From Opitutia bacterium UBA7374 (lineage in GTDB: Bacteria; Verrucomicrobiota; Verrucomicrobiia; Opitutales; Coraliomargaritaceae), in contig DKOA01000027.1 of NCBI GenBank assembly GCA_002469895.1, positions 1 to 28,888 on the forward strand: a stretch of DNA of 28,888 bases, in the 5' to 3' direction. Both the position numbers and the translations under genes were made by a program. Under the pieces are notes generated by a model that saw nothing but the letters and a program-made list of their open reading frames with translations, was not told the DNA's origin and ran no database searches. Shown in pieces: positions 21,800 through 28,888 of this stretch; the first letter of the stretch is position 1; every line of letters begins with the position of its first letter.

Positions 21800-24279
21800 C
21801 GACCTCTGCGCTTTCCGGAATGACCAGACTTGCTGGAATGACCGGATTTTCCGGACTTGTCAGACTTGCTCGGTTTTTCGGATTTACCGGTGCGGTCGGA
21901 ACGTCGCTGTTTGCGTAATTCGCTGAGTGCTTTGGCCGACTTTGCTGTGGCGTTCTGTTTTGTTTCGGGGCGCCTTTTTTTGGCGGGCGCGTCTTCTCTC
22001 GATTGGGCAATGCGGAAGTCGATTTGCCGCTTATAGCGATCGACCCGTTCCACTTGAACTTCTATGGTATCACCAACTGCATAGGTTTTGCCGCTCCTGC
22101 GCCCGGTCACCCGACGACCATCGGTATCGACGTGATAAAAATCGTCATCGAGAGTGGAGATATGGACCATACCAAATGCCATCGAATCGATGATTTCAAT
22201 ATAGAGACCATGGTTTTTGACATCGGTAATAGCGGCGGCAAAGGTTTGTTTATTAGCCTGTTTTAACTGTCGCTCGTAGAATTCCAGAAGTTTTGTTTTG
22301 ACGGATTCCCGTTCCGCATCGGCGCTGTTGCGTTCAGTCACGCACAAGTGGTCGCCGAGTGATTCAAGCTTACCCTGTGTGTAACGGATGTCCGGAGCAT
22401 CGGGCGCGGAGGGGGCGCCAATCTTGTGCAGATAGGCATCAAGTACGCGGTGCACGACGAGGTCGGAGTAGCGCCGGATGGGTGAGGTGAAGTGGGTATA
22501 GTCATTTTTAGAGAGACCATAGTGCCCGTCCGGATTGGCTCTGTATTGTGCCTGCTTGAGGCTTCGGAGGACATAGGTTTTCAGAGTATGTCCCTGCGGG
22601 TGCTCTTTTAGGGTCTGCAGAAGAAGTGCCATTTCGCGCGGACGGGAGAGGTTGCCGCAACGGATTCCATGGCTGGCCATGTTCTCCCGCAGTTCCTGTA
22701 GTTTTTCGTCTTCCGGCTCATCGTGTACGCGGTAGAGACAGGGGAAGCGCTGTTGTTTCATGACGCGAGCAACTGCCTCGTTGGCGGCGAGCATGAATTC
22801 TTCGATTAATTGATGACTTTCATCGTGGTGCTGTTTTTCGATGCGCTCCGCATAACCCTCCGGATCGACATAGATCTTAATCTCATTCATTTCAAGATCG
22901 AGTGATCCGGATTTAAAACGTCGTTTGCGCAGTTGAGCGGCAATCTCCCAGAGCTGGCGGATGCCCCTCTGCAGTTGCTCTAATTCTGTTGTCGCCAAAT
23001 CTTCCAGAGGGCGGCCGGTGGAACCGGTTTGGTGTTTGGGGGGCAGGGGTGTTTTGGCAACTTCGGCGAGATCGTCCTTTTGCAAAAAGGCGAGTGCCTG
23101 CGCGTAGGTCAGCCGTTTTTTACTTCGTATAACAGTTCTCGCGTATTGAATCTTTTCGATTCTGGCTTTTTCCGTAAAAGTGATAAATACGCTCTTGGTT
23201 AGTCGGTCCTGCGCTTCAACCAGGCTACACAATCCGTTAGACAAGGCATGCGGTAGCATGGGGATGACCGTGCCTACCAAGTAGGTGCTGTTGCCGCGCT
23301 TTTGGGCCTCTTTGTCGAGGGCGGAGTCGGGCTTTACGTAGGCCGATACATCAGCGATGTGTATGCCGATGCGATAGTTCCCGTCTTCCAGATGCTCAAT
23401 CGAGAGGGCATCGTCAAAGTCCTTGGCGTCGTCTGGGTCGATGGTGAAGGTGAAGAGTTCACGGCAATCCATCCGCCCGCTGCAATCCTCCGGCGGCACA
23501 GTGTCCGGTATTTCTTTCGTCGCCTGCTCTACGGTAGCGGGGAACTTTGGCTCAAGGGCATATTTGTGGAGTATGCCTTTGAATTCGGCATCCGGTTCAT
23601 GGGTGCGACCCAGTATCTCGGTAATTTCACCCTCCGGATTGAGGTGCCGTTGATTCCATTCGAGGAGTTTGACGACAACTTTATCACCCTCTGTAGGGAG
23701 CGGTTGGAGACCTGAACTGGGGGGTGGGGGTACGAGAAAGTCCTGAATGATGCGTGGATCATCGGGGATGACAAAGTAGGTATGGCGGGCTTTTTGCAGG
23801 GTGCCGACGATGGTCTCACGGGCTCGCTTGAGAACACGAATGACGCGCAAGGCTGATTTGCCTCGGGGTTCAACTTTTCTGCCCCGACTACGGCGATGGC
23901 GTTCGAATTGATTTCGGCGCGGGTTCTCTAGAACACGGGCGAGCACGAGGTCGCCGTGCAGGGCGGTCGCGGTGTCTTCTGCTGCGACAGGATGCCCTTC
24001 AGCGCCTTTCTTTTTTGACTCGGCCTCAGGGATAATAATGGCCGATCCGCTTTGCCGGAAGTGAATATATCCGGTAACCAGATCGGCATCGCTGGGGATA
24101 CAGAGACGGCCTTTTTTGACGCGGACTAATTCGCCTCTTTCGAGCATGCCGGTAATTAATCTGCGCGCTTTCTTTTGATTCTCAGGGTTGAGCCGGAGTA
24201 CGGCGAGTAACTCATCGTCGCGCATGGGCACATAGTCGCGTGCGCGCAGTAGTTTCATTAGTGCATTCCGAATATCCAT
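21796..24279 (-). CDS. rnr: Ribonuclease R (RNase II/R family 3'-5' exoribonuclease)
   Basis: 827 residues. RNase R degrades structured RNA 3' to 5' and is used in mRNA, tRNA and rRNA quality control. An N-terminal winged-helix region (1-60) is followed by two cold-shock domains (about 65-225), then the RNB domain. The latter has the metal-binding acids in TIDPDDAKDFDDALS (Asp281, 287, 289 and 290), IGIHIADVSAYV (304-315) and YTHFTSPIRRYSDL (594-607). An S1 domain (about 675-757) contains GMVHIS (703-708). The last 65 residues are strongly basic and end in short Lys-Ser-Gly-His repeats, probably an RNA-binding tail as in other RNase R proteins. The stop codon overlaps the glgC stop (tail to tail). 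No Shine-Dalgarno is visible before the ATG. Confidence 0.96.
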   Translation of the reverse strand: MDIRNALMKLLRARDYVPMRDDELLAVLRLNPENQKKARRLITGMLERGELVRVKKGRLCIPSDADLVTGYIHFRQSGSAIIIPEAESKKKGAEGHPVAAEDTATALHGDLVLARVLENPRRNQFERHRRSRGRKVEPRGKSALRVIRVLKRARETIVGTLQKARHTYFVIPDDPRIIQDFLVPPPPSSGLQPLPTEGDKVVVKLLEWNQRHLNPEGEITEILGRTHEPDAEFKGILHKYALEPKFPATVEQATKEIPDTVPPEDCSGRMDCRELFTFTIDPDDAKDFDDALSIEHLEDGNYRIGIHIADVSAYVKPDSALDKEAQKRGNSTYLVGTVIPMLPHALSNGLCSLVEAQDRLTKSVFITFTEKARIEKIQYARTVIRSKKRLTYAQALAFLQKDDLAEVAKTPLPPKHQTGSTGRPLEDLATTELEQLQRGIRQLWEIAAQLRKRRFKSGSLDLEMNEIKIYVDPEGYAERIEKQHHDESHQLIEEFMLAANEAVARVMKQQRFPCLYRVHDEPEDEKLQELRENMASHGIRCGNLSRPREMALLLQTLKEHPQGHTLKTYVLRSLKQAQYRANPDGHYGLSKNDYTHFTSPIRRYSDLVVHRVLDAYLHKIGAPSAPDAPDIRYTQGKLESLGDHLCVTERNSADAERESVKTKLLEFYERQLKQANKQTFAAAITDVKNHGLYIEIIDSMAFGMVHISTLDDDFYHVDTDGRRVTGRRSGKTYAVGDTIEVQVERVDRYKRQIDFRIAQSREDAPAKKRRPETKQNATAKSAKALSELRKQRRSDRTGKSEKPSKSDKSGKSGHSSKSGHSGKRRGR
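21811..21885 (-). repeat. Imperfect short repeats coding the RNase R tail
   Basis: The coding DNA repeats units such as GGAATGACC and AGACTTGCT (plus-strand view), giving the protein pattern KSGHS-SKSGHSGK at residues 811-823 and related KSDKSGKS before it. This looks like slippage-driven expansion of a disordered basic tail. Confidence 0.6.
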
Positions 24280-24339
24280 TCACAGCTAGTGGAAGGGGGA
24301 TCGTCTAAAGCGGCAAAGTTTAATTTCAGAAGATGCCGG

Positions 24340-24369
24340 TTTACCGAGGTGATCCATGGGACGTATATC
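24340..24369 (+). promoter_or_regulatory. Candidate promoter of xylA-xylB
   Basis: TTTACC (24340-24345) and TATATC (24364-24369) lie 18 bases apart in the 128-base gap between divergent rnr and xylA. The implied transcription start near 24376 leaves a leader of about 30 bases. Each hexamer matches only 4/6. I see no convincing XylR-type palindrome. Confidence 0.25.
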
Positions 24370-24407
24370 CTTGCCAAGTTTCGTTTTTTCTGAGCTTTTT
24401 TTCGTTT

Positions 24408-25712
24408 ATGAACTACTTTAATTGCGACAAAATTGCCTTTGAGGGGGCAAACTCCAAAAACCCACTTTCGTTTAAGCATTACAATGCGGATGAGCTAATT
24501 AACGGGAAGTCCATGCGCGAGCATCTGCGCTTTGCGGCACCCTATTGGCATGTTATGCGCAATGTTCTTTCGGATCCATTTGGAGGCGGCACGGCACAGA
24601 TGCCCTGGGACGATGGCTCTGACTCTGTGGAGAACGCGCTCAAGCGCGTCGATGTATTTTTTGAATTCCTTGATAAGATCGGCATCGAGTATTATTGTTG
24701 GCACGATCGTGACATCGCGCCGGAACTGAATGATTTGGCTGCTTCCAGTGCGGCACTGGATCAGGTGGTCGCTAAATTGAAAGACAAGCAGGCAGAGACC
24801 GGGGTGCAGTTACTCTGGGGGACCGCTTGTTTGTTCTCGCACCCTCGCTATGCTCAGGGTGGCGCCACTTCGCCGAATGCGGATGTCTATGCATATGCGG
24901 CGGCACAGGTTAAAAAGGCTCTGGAGTGCACGAAAGAACTGGATGGTCTGGGCTACACTTTTTGGGGTGGGCGTGAGGGTTACTCCACTTTGCTGAACAC
25001 GGATATGAAGCGTGAGTTGGATCACCTCGCGGCATTTTTGCATATGGCTGTGGATCACGCCAAGAAGATTGGTTTTGACGGCCCCTTTTATATCGAGCCG
25101 AAGCCGCGTGAGCCCTCGACTCACCAATATGACAGCGATGCAGCTGCCTGTCTGAATTTCCTGCGCGAATATGGCCTGATGGAACATTTCCAGTTAAACA
25201 TCGAGACCAATCATGCGACTTTGGCAGGACATACTATGGAGCATGAATTGCGCGTCAGTGCAAATGCCGGCATGCTCGGCAGTATCGATGCCAACCGTGG
25301 AGACGAGTTGATTGGTTGGGATACCGATCAGTTCCCCACAGATATTTACCTGACCACTCAAGTTATGCTAGTGGTCCTGGAAACCGGTGGTCTCACTACC
25401 GGCGGCCTGAATTTTGATGCGAAACGCCGCCGGGAGTCTCACGAACCGCTTGATCTTATGCATGCCCATATCGGCGGTATGGATGCATTTGCCCGAGGTC
25501 TAAAAATCGCTGATGCGATTATCCGGGATGGTCGGCTAGCTGATTTTGTGAAAGATCGCTACGCGACTTTTGACTCCGGTATCGGGGCTAAGATTGAGTC
25601 CGGTGAAATGAGCTTTGTCGATCTGGAGAAGTACGCGTTGTCGAATGGAGAGCCTGCCTTGAAGAGTGGCGGTCAAGAAATGCTGGAAAATCTCGTTAAC
25701 GAGTTTCTCTAG
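24408..25712 (+). CDS. xylA: Xylose isomerase
   Basis: 434 residues from ATG 24408, close to class II enzymes such as E. coli XylA (440). An in-frame start at 24333 would add 25 residues, mostly hydrophobic and unlike the family, and would overlap the candidate promoter. XylA converts D-xylose to D-xylulose with two divalent metals. Residues seen are His99 and Asp102 in CWHDRDIAPE, Glu230 and Lys232 in YIEPKPREPSTHQYD, Glu266 and His269 in NIETNHATLAGHT, Asp294 in GSIDANRGD, Asp305 and Asp307 in GWDTDQFPTD, and Asp337 in LNFDAKRR. xylB follows 38 bases downstream, so the two form the standard isomerase pathway for xylose. No transporter or regulator for xylose is in the window. Confidence 0.97.
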   Translation: MNYFNCDKIAFEGANSKNPLSFKHYNADELINGKSMREHLRFAAPYWHVMRNVLSDPFGGGTAQMPWDDGSDSVENALKRVDVFFEFLDKIGIEYYCWHDRDIAPELNDLAASSAALDQVVAKLKDKQAETGVQLLWGTACLFSHPRYAQGGATSPNADVYAYAAAQVKKALECTKELDGLGYTFWGGREGYSTLLNTDMKRELDHLAAFLHMAVDHAKKIGFDGPFYIEPKPREPSTHQYDSDAAACLNFLREYGLMEHFQLNIETNHATLAGHTMEHELRVSANAGMLGSIDANRGDELIGWDTDQFPTDIYLTTQVMLVVLETGGLTTGGLNFDAKRRRESHEPLDLMHAHIGGMDAFARGLKIADAIIRDGRLADFVKDRYATFDSGIGAKIESGEMSFVDLEKYALSNGEPALKSGGQEMLENLVNEFL

Positions 25713-25750
25713 GGTTTATTGTTCCGCGCTATTCACTGAAACGAACTAGT

Positions 25751-27307
25751 ATGCTTACACTCGGTATCGATTCTTCGACCCAGAGTTGCTCGGCCTTGGT
25801 GATCGATGTGGAATTGGGCAAAGTTGTAGCAGAGGCTACGGTCAATTTCGGTGAACGCTTGCCTTCATATGGCGCCCCGAACGGATTTTTACCGGACCTG
25901 CCCGATGGGCAGGTGCAAGCCGATCCCCGGATGTGGCTGGACGCGCTCGAATTGTTGCTCGATGACCTGCGGGAGCGTTGTGATTTGTCGCGGATTAGGG
26001 CAATCTCGGGTGCAGCCCAACAGCATGGCTCGGTTTATTTGAAGGCAAATTGGTTGGAAAAGTTGGGTTCTTTAGAGGCGGGAACCGCGCTTTCTGTTCA
26101 GTTGGAAGATTGTTTTTCCCGGTCGACTGCGCCCATCTGGATGGACACCTCGACGACCGCGCAGTGTAGGGAGATCGCTCGTTCTGTTGGGGGCGATACG
26201 GTAGTATGTGCAAAGTCGGGCTCGGTTGCGATCGAGCGTTTTGCGGGGCCACAGATTCGCCGTTTTTATGAGCAGGATGCGGATGGCTATGAAGGGACTG
26301 CGCGGATCCATTTGATCAGTTCTTTTTTCGCTTCCCTGCTTTGCGGTAATGAGGTGGCCATTGATACCGGCGATGGTGCCGGAATGAATCTGCTGAACAT
26401 TAACAATTGGAGTTGGGATGCGGATTTACTGGAGGCGACGGCTCCGAATTTAGGGAGCCGCTTGCCGGCGGTGCAGGTGGGAGAGAGTCGAGTGGGTGAA
26501 GTAGCGGCTTATTTTGTGGATCGTTTCGGTTTTCAACCCGGCACGCCGGTGGCTATCTTTACCGGTGATAATCCTAGTAGTTTGGTCGGTATGGGGGCCG
26601 CACGCCCCGGCAAGGTCGTGGTCTCTCTCGGCACGTCCGACACTTTTTTTGCTGCTATGCCCCGTGTCGTAGCGGATCCGCAAGGATGTGGACATGTATT
26701 TGGAAATCCTCTGGGTGGTTCAATGTCGCTTCAATGTTTCGTGAATGGCTCTCTTGCTAGAGAGGCGGTAAAAGATCGCTTCGGCTACAGCTGGGATGCA
26801 TTTACCGAAGCTCTGGACAAAACAATACCGGGTAACGAGGGGGATCTTATGGTGCCTTTCTTTCGTCCGGAGATAAGCCCGCGTATGGAGATCCATGCTC
26901 CTATTTTAGCGGGCCGCACGGCATTTCTAAATTGGGAGGATGGCGCTGCAGCGGTTCGTGCCTGTGTCGAGGGGCAGTTTCTGAATATGAAATTGTCCAC
27001 CGAATGGATGCAACTGGAGCCGGAGACGGTATACTTGACCGGCGGCGCCTCCGCCAATGATGCGATTGCTCAGGTTGCGGCAGATATTTTTCAAGCCCGA
27101 GTCGAGCGTCTTTCTGTGACGAGTTCCGTCGCTTTGGGAGCGGCCATGCGGGCAGCCAGTGTTTGTCTGAGCCGTAGTATCGAGGAATTGGAGTCACATT
27201 TCTGTTCTTCGCTGCCGGGTAGTGAACGGGTGCCGAACGACTGCGGAGCGGTTTACCCGGAGGCCGCAAGTCGCTTCCGGGAGCTTCTCCGCAAAGAGGC
27301 ATCGTAA
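25751..27307 (+). CDS. xylB: Xylulokinase, eukaryote-like type of the FGGY family
   Basis: 518 residues, longer than E. coli XylB (484) and near the animal enzyme (about 536). It phosphorylates D-xylulose to xylulose 5-phosphate, feeding the pentose phosphate pathway. FGGY features are the phosphate loop DSSTQ (7-11), SGAAQQHGS (86-94), the catalytic Asp in TGDNPSSLVG (Asp273), VSLGTSDT (291-298), and the adenosine motif TGGASAND (430-437). Several stretches match animal XYLB better than enteric XylB as I recall them: QQHGSVY, WMDTSTTAQCR (130-140), ERFAGPQI (162-169) and VEGQF (406-410). The position right after xylA makes the substrate secure. No Shine-Dalgarno is seen. The ParA gene begins 50 bases after the stop and may be read through. 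Confidence 0.93.
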   Translation: MLTLGIDSSTQSCSALVIDVELGKVVAEATVNFGERLPSYGAPNGFLPDLPDGQVQADPRMWLDALELLLDDLRERCDLSRIRAISGAAQQHGSVYLKANWLEKLGSLEAGTALSVQLEDCFSRSTAPIWMDTSTTAQCREIARSVGGDTVVCAKSGSVAIERFAGPQIRRFYEQDADGYEGTARIHLISSFFASLLCGNEVAIDTGDGAGMNLLNINNWSWDADLLEATAPNLGSRLPAVQVGESRVGEVAAYFVDRFGFQPGTPVAIFTGDNPSSLVGMGAARPGKVVVSLGTSDTFFAAMPRVVADPQGCGHVFGNPLGGSMSLQCFVNGSLAREAVKDRFGYSWDAFTEALDKTIPGNEGDLMVPFFRPEISPRMEIHAPILAGRTAFLNWEDGAAAVRACVEGQFLNMKLSTEWMQLEPETVYLTGGASANDAIAQVAADIFQARVERLSVTSSVALGAAMRAASVCLSRSIEELESHFCSSLPGSERVPNDCGAVYPEAASRFRELLRKEAS

Positions 27308-27357
27308 GAACCCATATTTCTGCTCGACCGCTGCGGTACTGAGGATAACTTTGGGGT

Positions 27358-28143
27358 ATGTCGGCTACGGTTTTTACCATTGCAAACCAGAAGGGCGGTG
27401 TCGGAAAGACGACGACCGCAATCAATGTAAGCTTTGCCCTTGCGGAAAAGAAGGTGCGCACCTTGTTAATCGATCTGGATCCGCAGGCCAATGCAACCAG
27501 TGGACTGGGGCTGGAAAAAACAGAGGGTGGGAGTCTTTATGGGCCGCTCTGCGGGGAAGGCACGGCATTAGAAAAGGTGCAGCCGGTTGGTGCGCAAAAT
27601 GGTTTGTTCATGATCACTTCAGAAGTGGACATGGCTGCGATAGAGATTGAATTGGTTCAGCAGGAGAATTATCTGGGCCAGCTTCGGGAAGTCTTGGCTC
27701 CGGTACGTGAGTCAGGTGAGTTTGACGCAATCATTTTGGACTGTCCGCCTGCTTTGGGTATGCTCTCGATGAACAGTCTGGCAGCAGCGGATTATTTATT
27801 GATTGCGCTGCAATGTGAGTATCTTGCGATGGAGGGCTTGGGGCAAATATTAAAGGTTCTGGAGAAGCTGCGCTCCGCCGGGGTAAACGGCAAACTCCAG
27901 CTGGGCGGTATCCTCATGACGATGTTTGACCCGCGCAATAATCTCTCTCATCAGGTTGTCGGAGAAGTGCGTAATCACTTCGATGATATGGTGTTTCGCA
28001 GCATGATACCGCGCTCCATTCGATTGAGCGAGGCGCCCAGTTTCGGGCAGTCCATTTTTGAATACGATAGCACAAGCAAGGGTGCGAATGCCTACCGCTA
28101 TTTGGCTGAAGAACTCATCGAGCGCTTCAGTCTGGGCGATTGA
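27358..28143 (+). CDS. ParA/Soj-family chromosome partitioning ATPase
   Basis: 261 residues, the Soj-type size without an N-terminal DNA-binding extension. The deviant Walker A KGGVGKTT (12-19, signature Lys12) is followed by LIDLDPQAN (37-45), Walker B ILDCPPALG (126-134), and the C-terminal IPRSIRLSEAPSFGQSI (217-233) typical of chromosomal Soj/ParA. Such ATPases bind DNA nonspecifically as ATP dimers and move ParB-parS complexes. No parB lies downstream; instead a Xer-like recombinase gene starts 59 bases later. The Shine-Dalgarno GAGGAT is present but about 12 bases from ATG. Whether it is the main chromosomal ParA or an orphan paralogue cannot be decided from this window. Confidence 0.9.
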   Translation: MSATVFTIANQKGGVGKTTTAINVSFALAEKKVRTLLIDLDPQANATSGLGLEKTEGGSLYGPLCGEGTALEKVQPVGAQNGLFMITSEVDMAAIEIELVQQENYLGQLREVLAPVRESGEFDAIILDCPPALGMLSMNSLAAADYLLIALQCEYLAMEGLGQILKVLEKLRSAGVNGKLQLGGILMTMFDPRNNLSHQVVGEVRNHFDDMVFRSMIPRSIRLSEAPSFGQSIFEYDSTSKGANAYRYLAEELIERFSLGD

Positions 28144-28202
28144 TCCGCGATCGGGTGTAGCGCACAGGCTCGGATCGGCGGCTCTATAGATCGATTACTC
28201 TG

Positions 28203-28888
28203 ATGTCTTCCGAGGAACAGACGGTTTATCCTGAATTAGAGCGCTTTTCTGCGCATCTTGCGTTGGAGCGCCGGTTCTCCCCAAATACGGTGAGGAACTA
28301 TCGCCAGGCGGTGTGCTCGTTTGCTCTCTGGTTATCGCTTAATGGTAATTGGAATGGAGAATTTTCCGGTGTTCGACTAGAGCAGGCACGGGCTTACGTA
28401 ATTGAGCAGGGTCGTCGAGTTAGTCGGCGCACGGTACATAATCATGTTTCCGGCCTACGGTCATTTTATCGATATCTTCGTCGGGAGGGTATTGCGGATA
28501 CCTGTCCCTTTACAGGAATTAGTTTGCCCAAGTTGGAAAAGGCGCTGCCTAAATTTATGAGTCAGGAGCAGATGCTTCGCTTGTTGGAGGCACCGGGTAA
28601 TTTGTACAAGGCGGGTGAGCTCGGGCAGTTTGAAGCCCTTAGGGATAGCCTGGTTTTGGAATTCTTGTATGGGGGCGGTTTGCGGGTCAGTGAGTTATGC
28701 GCACTGACGTACGGTGATCTGGACCTGCCGCAGTGCACCGCCCGCGTCTTGGGTAAGGGCGGGAAAGAGAGGATCTGTCCTTTAGGTTCGATCGCTTTGC
28801 GTTGTCTAGAGGCGTTTGCCAAGTGTTTTGACTTGTCGATGGGACGCACGGATCCGGTTATCTGTGAAGTCGGGGGGCAGCCCATGCG
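28203..28888 (+). CDS. XerC/XerD-type tyrosine recombinase (partial, runs off the window)
   Basis: The frame is open from ATG 28203 to the window edge, 228 codons of an expected 300 or so. The N-terminal SAM-like core-binding domain (about 8-105) shows FSPNTVRNYRQAV (25-37) and VSGLRSFYRYL (82-92). The catalytic domain begins with YGGGLRVSELCAL (156-168), in which Arg161 is the first catalytic Arg, followed by VLGKGGKERICPLG (182-195) with the beta-hairpin Lys. The HxLRH box and nucleophilic Tyr would lie beyond the window. Xer proteins resolve chromosome dimers at dif, usually at division; related integrases share the fold, but the short N-terminus and GKGGKER loop favour Xer. It follows the ParA gene by 59 bases on the same strand, so both may act in chromosome segregation. 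Confidence 0.88.
   Translation, partial: MSSEEQTVYPELERFSAHLALERRFSPNTVRNYRQAVCSFALWLSLNGNWNGEFSGVRLEQARAYVIEQGRRVSRRTVHNHVSGLRSFYRYLRREGIADTCPFTGISLPKLEKALPKFMSQEQMLRLLEAPGNLYKAGELGQFEALRDSLVLEFLYGGGLRVSELCALTYGDLDLPQCTARVLGKGGKERICPLGSIALRCLEAFAKCFDLSMGRTDPVICEVGGQPM

Noticed and set aside
24333..24407. In-frame upstream start adding 25 residues to XylA
   Set aside because: The extension is hydrophobic, unlike XylA N-termini, and overlaps a candidate promoter; ATG 24408 gives the family length.
27222..27650. 142-codon frame spanning the end of xylB and start of the ParA gene
   Set aside because: It overlaps two strongly conserved genes in another frame and has no recognisable features.

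Overview
This window looks like chromosomal DNA from a free-living bacterium, most likely Verrucomicrobiota of the Opitutae/Puniceicoccales kind (Coraliomargarita-like). This is inferred from a PEP-CTERM sorting tail, a double-length UvrA, a bacterial SET-domain protein, a eukaryote-like xylulokinase and the near absence of Shine-Dalgarno sequences. No marker gene settles the taxonomy. Gene density is high: no gene-free stretch exceeds about 260 bases, and I see no rRNA, tRNA, CRISPR array, insertion sequence or prophage.

Left part (1-10424). The window opens in the C-terminus of a PEP-CTERM protein with a possible cupredoxin copper loop. A leftward block of DNA-maintenance genes follows. In transcription order (right to left) these are recD2 (helicase), then 36 bases later a UvrA-family gene of 1821 residues made of two UvrA units in tandem, then parE (topoisomerase IV subunit B) behind its own 255-base gap.

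Middle part (10425-18565). A rightward run begins with a polytopic O-antigen ligase/polymerase-like protein carrying a long C-terminal helical repeat region. It continues with panB (pantothenate), gpsA (glycerol-3-phosphate, overlapping panB by 4 bases) and a SET-domain lysine methyltransferase-like gene. A leftward 2-oxoglutarate/Fe(II) oxygenase of the isopenicillin N synthase type comes next. Then a rightward udk-nupC pair (uridine kinase plus concentrative nucleoside transporter) forms an uptake-and-trapping unit for nucleosides.

Right part (18566-28888). This part is mainly carbohydrate metabolism: glmS (leftward, amino-sugar entry), glgC (rightward, ADP-glucose for glycogen), rnr (RNase R, leftward, with its stop codon overlapping that of glgC), and xylA-xylB (xylose to xylulose 5-phosphate). 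The window ends with a Soj/ParA ATPase that has no parB beside it, followed by a XerC/XerD-type tyrosine recombinase cut by the window edge.

The most unusual item is the tandem UvrA. It has four ATPase cassettes, only one of the two damage-sensing insertion domains, an altered Walker B acid in the last cassette, and a place directly after recD2. The SET-domain protein with a post-SET zinc motif and a histone-like lysine tail is the second.
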